Shown in pieces: positions 59,968 to 64,000 of a DNA stretch of 64,000 nt (position 1 is its first letter; every line of letters begins with the position of its first letter). The stretch comes from Paraspadella gotoi. Its lineage: Eukaryota; Chaetognatha. The notes under the pieces were generated by a model. It saw nothing but the letters and a program-made list of their open reading frames with translations, made no database searches and was not told where the DNA came from. Location: the NCBI GenBank assembly GCA_051294375.1, contig CM119263.1, positions 31,789,476-31,853,475 of the forward strand, read 5' to 3'. A program made the translations under genes and the position numbers.

Positions 59968-60875
59968 ATAAATGTTAACCGATTGTTCTGTTTTTAATAT
60001 AAAAGATAAAAAGGTAATACTTTTAGCAATTGGATCATCAAAAAGTTTTACTCAACTTTTTACTTCATTTTTTTGCTCAATATCACAAAATAAATACCTA
60101 TTCGTATATACTGCTCTAAAATAACGTTAAGCTATCGGATAAACCATATAAAATATATTTTTCGTATTATCTTCAGGTTATAAAGCCCAAAGCGATTGTA
60201 GATACAGACAAAAAAGGTAGCAGCATAATGCGATACACCAGGGAATTGGCTAGTTATAACAGTGTGATTGGCAAATTACGGCATTACGGCTTTAACCACA
60301 ATTCTGCATACTTTTTTAATTGTTCAATGTTCATATAAAAAAGGAAATTTTTATAAACTTTTTTACAAGCAACGGTTATTGTTATTTAAAATAAGATCTT
60401 TACCTGTCGATAATTAATTACAGCTAACTGAATCAAAAAGAATATAAAATAGAATGTGAACAGAGATATGAAGATTCTCATTTATATGCTTTGTAAAATA
60501 TGTTTTAATTAATTTGAAATTATTTTAATGGTTAAAAACATTCAGTCTCTTTGTCCACATTTTGAATATATATTAAATGCTTATAAAATAATAATAGTAG
60601 AAGACATATTAAACCATATTAAGAATTGTATCACAATATCAGAAGACATGGCAACTTTTTAAATGAAATCGTAAAAGACGGATTAAAAAGTTTTATGAAG
60701 ATGTCGGAGATGAGTAATCCATTATGAAATTTTGGAACAATATATTATTTTTGTAAAATATAAATTGATATTGCCATGTTATATCTGGAACTGGGCCTCT
60801 GGAGTCATGACAAGAAGATTCTGCAAAAGTGAGCAAGTTGATGGCTGCAGATTTTTGCAGTTTTGCACAAGGACA
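59968..60875. other. Downstream flank of PIP4K2
   Basis: AT-rich; presumably includes the PIP4K2 3' UTR on the - strand, but no polyadenylation signal was confidently placed. Confidence 0.35.
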
Positions 60876-63302
<2,427 letters not shown>

Positions 63303-64000
63303 CTGTAACAACAACAAGTTTGTTTAAAGTTTAATATTAAAAAACTTAAATTTTTAAAGGCAACCGAATTTAGCCAAGATCGGAGATGGTCAAATATTCG
63401 GGCCTCTTTTTATGTGGCATGAATCAAAATTTTAAAGATTTTAAAGATTTTTGGAATATATATATAGGATTTAAGATAAAATAATAAATATAACTAGATT
63501 AACATTAGGGTTTAAAAATTTTGATCTTAGCCAAACAGTGAATTTATATTTTATAAAATTGATTCAGTGAATCTAGAAAATGTAAAGAAAAAAAAATTCG
63601 GCCAAATAAAAAAAATGGCCAAAAAATTGGCTGGCAAGAATCAGAAGATTCTGAATAAAAGATTATCAATAAGAAATAGCAAGATTCAAAAGGGGAGCTG
63701 TAATACGTGTAGTTCCTACATTTAGATCCGTTAAATTGACCCGTAATTAATTAGCTTTATTTACATATATACAGGTTTTTTCCTATACACTGAGTCCGTC
63801 CAAACAATTAACCATAAAATTCGTCAAATTTTCTTTTTTTTAAAAGTGACATTTAATTCTTTTAAGTGCAAATAATATTTAAATTACTACCGATGATTTT
63901 CTCCTGAATGTGATCTGAAGGGGACAGAGAGAGGGAGAGAGAGAGAAAGATAGATAGGGAGAGAGAGACAGAGAAATGGAGACAAAAAAATTAAGGTTTT
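63303..64000 (-). other. PIP4K2 upstream intron (partial)
   Basis: AT-rich with a (GA)n patch at 63925-63975. No further kinase exon was found. Confidence 0.5.

Overview
This is animal nuclear DNA: AT-rich, very rich in microsatellites, intron-dense and full of transposons. Two host genes face each other tail to tail. A Tincar-like membrane-protein gene runs on the + strand from about 9.9 to 54.9 kb, with its 5' end not identified. The C-terminal exons of a type II PIP kinase (PIP4K2) lie on the - strand from 63.3 down to 60.9 kb. Tincar is known from arthropods and relatives, so an arthropod or other protostome is the best guess; the species cannot be read from the sequence. Short N runs (11479-11503, 14491-14500, 20795-20992, 21052-21061, 21294-21303, 27769-27793, 28811-29027, 37365-37374, 38011-38034, 38802-38811) mark assembly gaps.

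Layout. 1-9.9 kb is AT-rich and repeat-rich, with a 3.8-kb element bounded by ~1.2-kb inverted arms (385-4170) and no gene I can support. 9.9-27.1 kb holds the first eleven tinc exon candidates; these encode the membrane segments and the start of a low-complexity tail. 27.1-43.7 kb is one 16.6-kb intron with a large palindrome, a hAT-like insertion, fragments of an LTR family, a complete 6.16-kb Ty3/gypsy retrotransposon of CsRn1 type lying antisense (34144-40304) and a Tc1 remnant. 43.7-54.9 kb holds the remaining tinc exons, ending in a 768-nt last exon. 55-60.8 kb is intergenic DNA with mobile elements. 60.9-63.3 kb is PIP4K2. Exons were chained by hand from splice sites and reading phase; every accepted junction keeps the frame, and the in-window tinc coding sequence sums to about 1,380 codons.

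The most unusual pattern is that tandem arrays start exactly at splice boundaries and contain copies of the splice site with a piece of exon. In tinc this happens at both ends of one intron (42-bp donor units at 15171-16062; ~135-bp acceptor units at 16797-17960), at the donor of the acidic exon (15-bp units), at the acceptor of the 43716 exon (~100-bp units) and at the donor of the 46635 exon (26-bp units). PIP4K2 shows the same thing independently: six exact 30-bp units, each carrying the exon end plus a donor, all in frame. Other introns carry simple repeats pressed against the splice site. The window therefore looks like a place where exon/intron junctions act as seeds for tandem amplification, producing ladders of decoy or alternative splice sites.

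The mobile DNA is informative because several insertions carry clean target duplications: hAT-like elements with 8-bp duplications (one with a paralogous empty site), a Tc1 remnant inserted at a TA inside a tandem array, and the gypsy element with a 4-bp duplication, primer-binding-site-like sequence and polypurine tract. Most long open frames elsewhere are translations of (CT)n/(GA)n and related repeats and are not genes.
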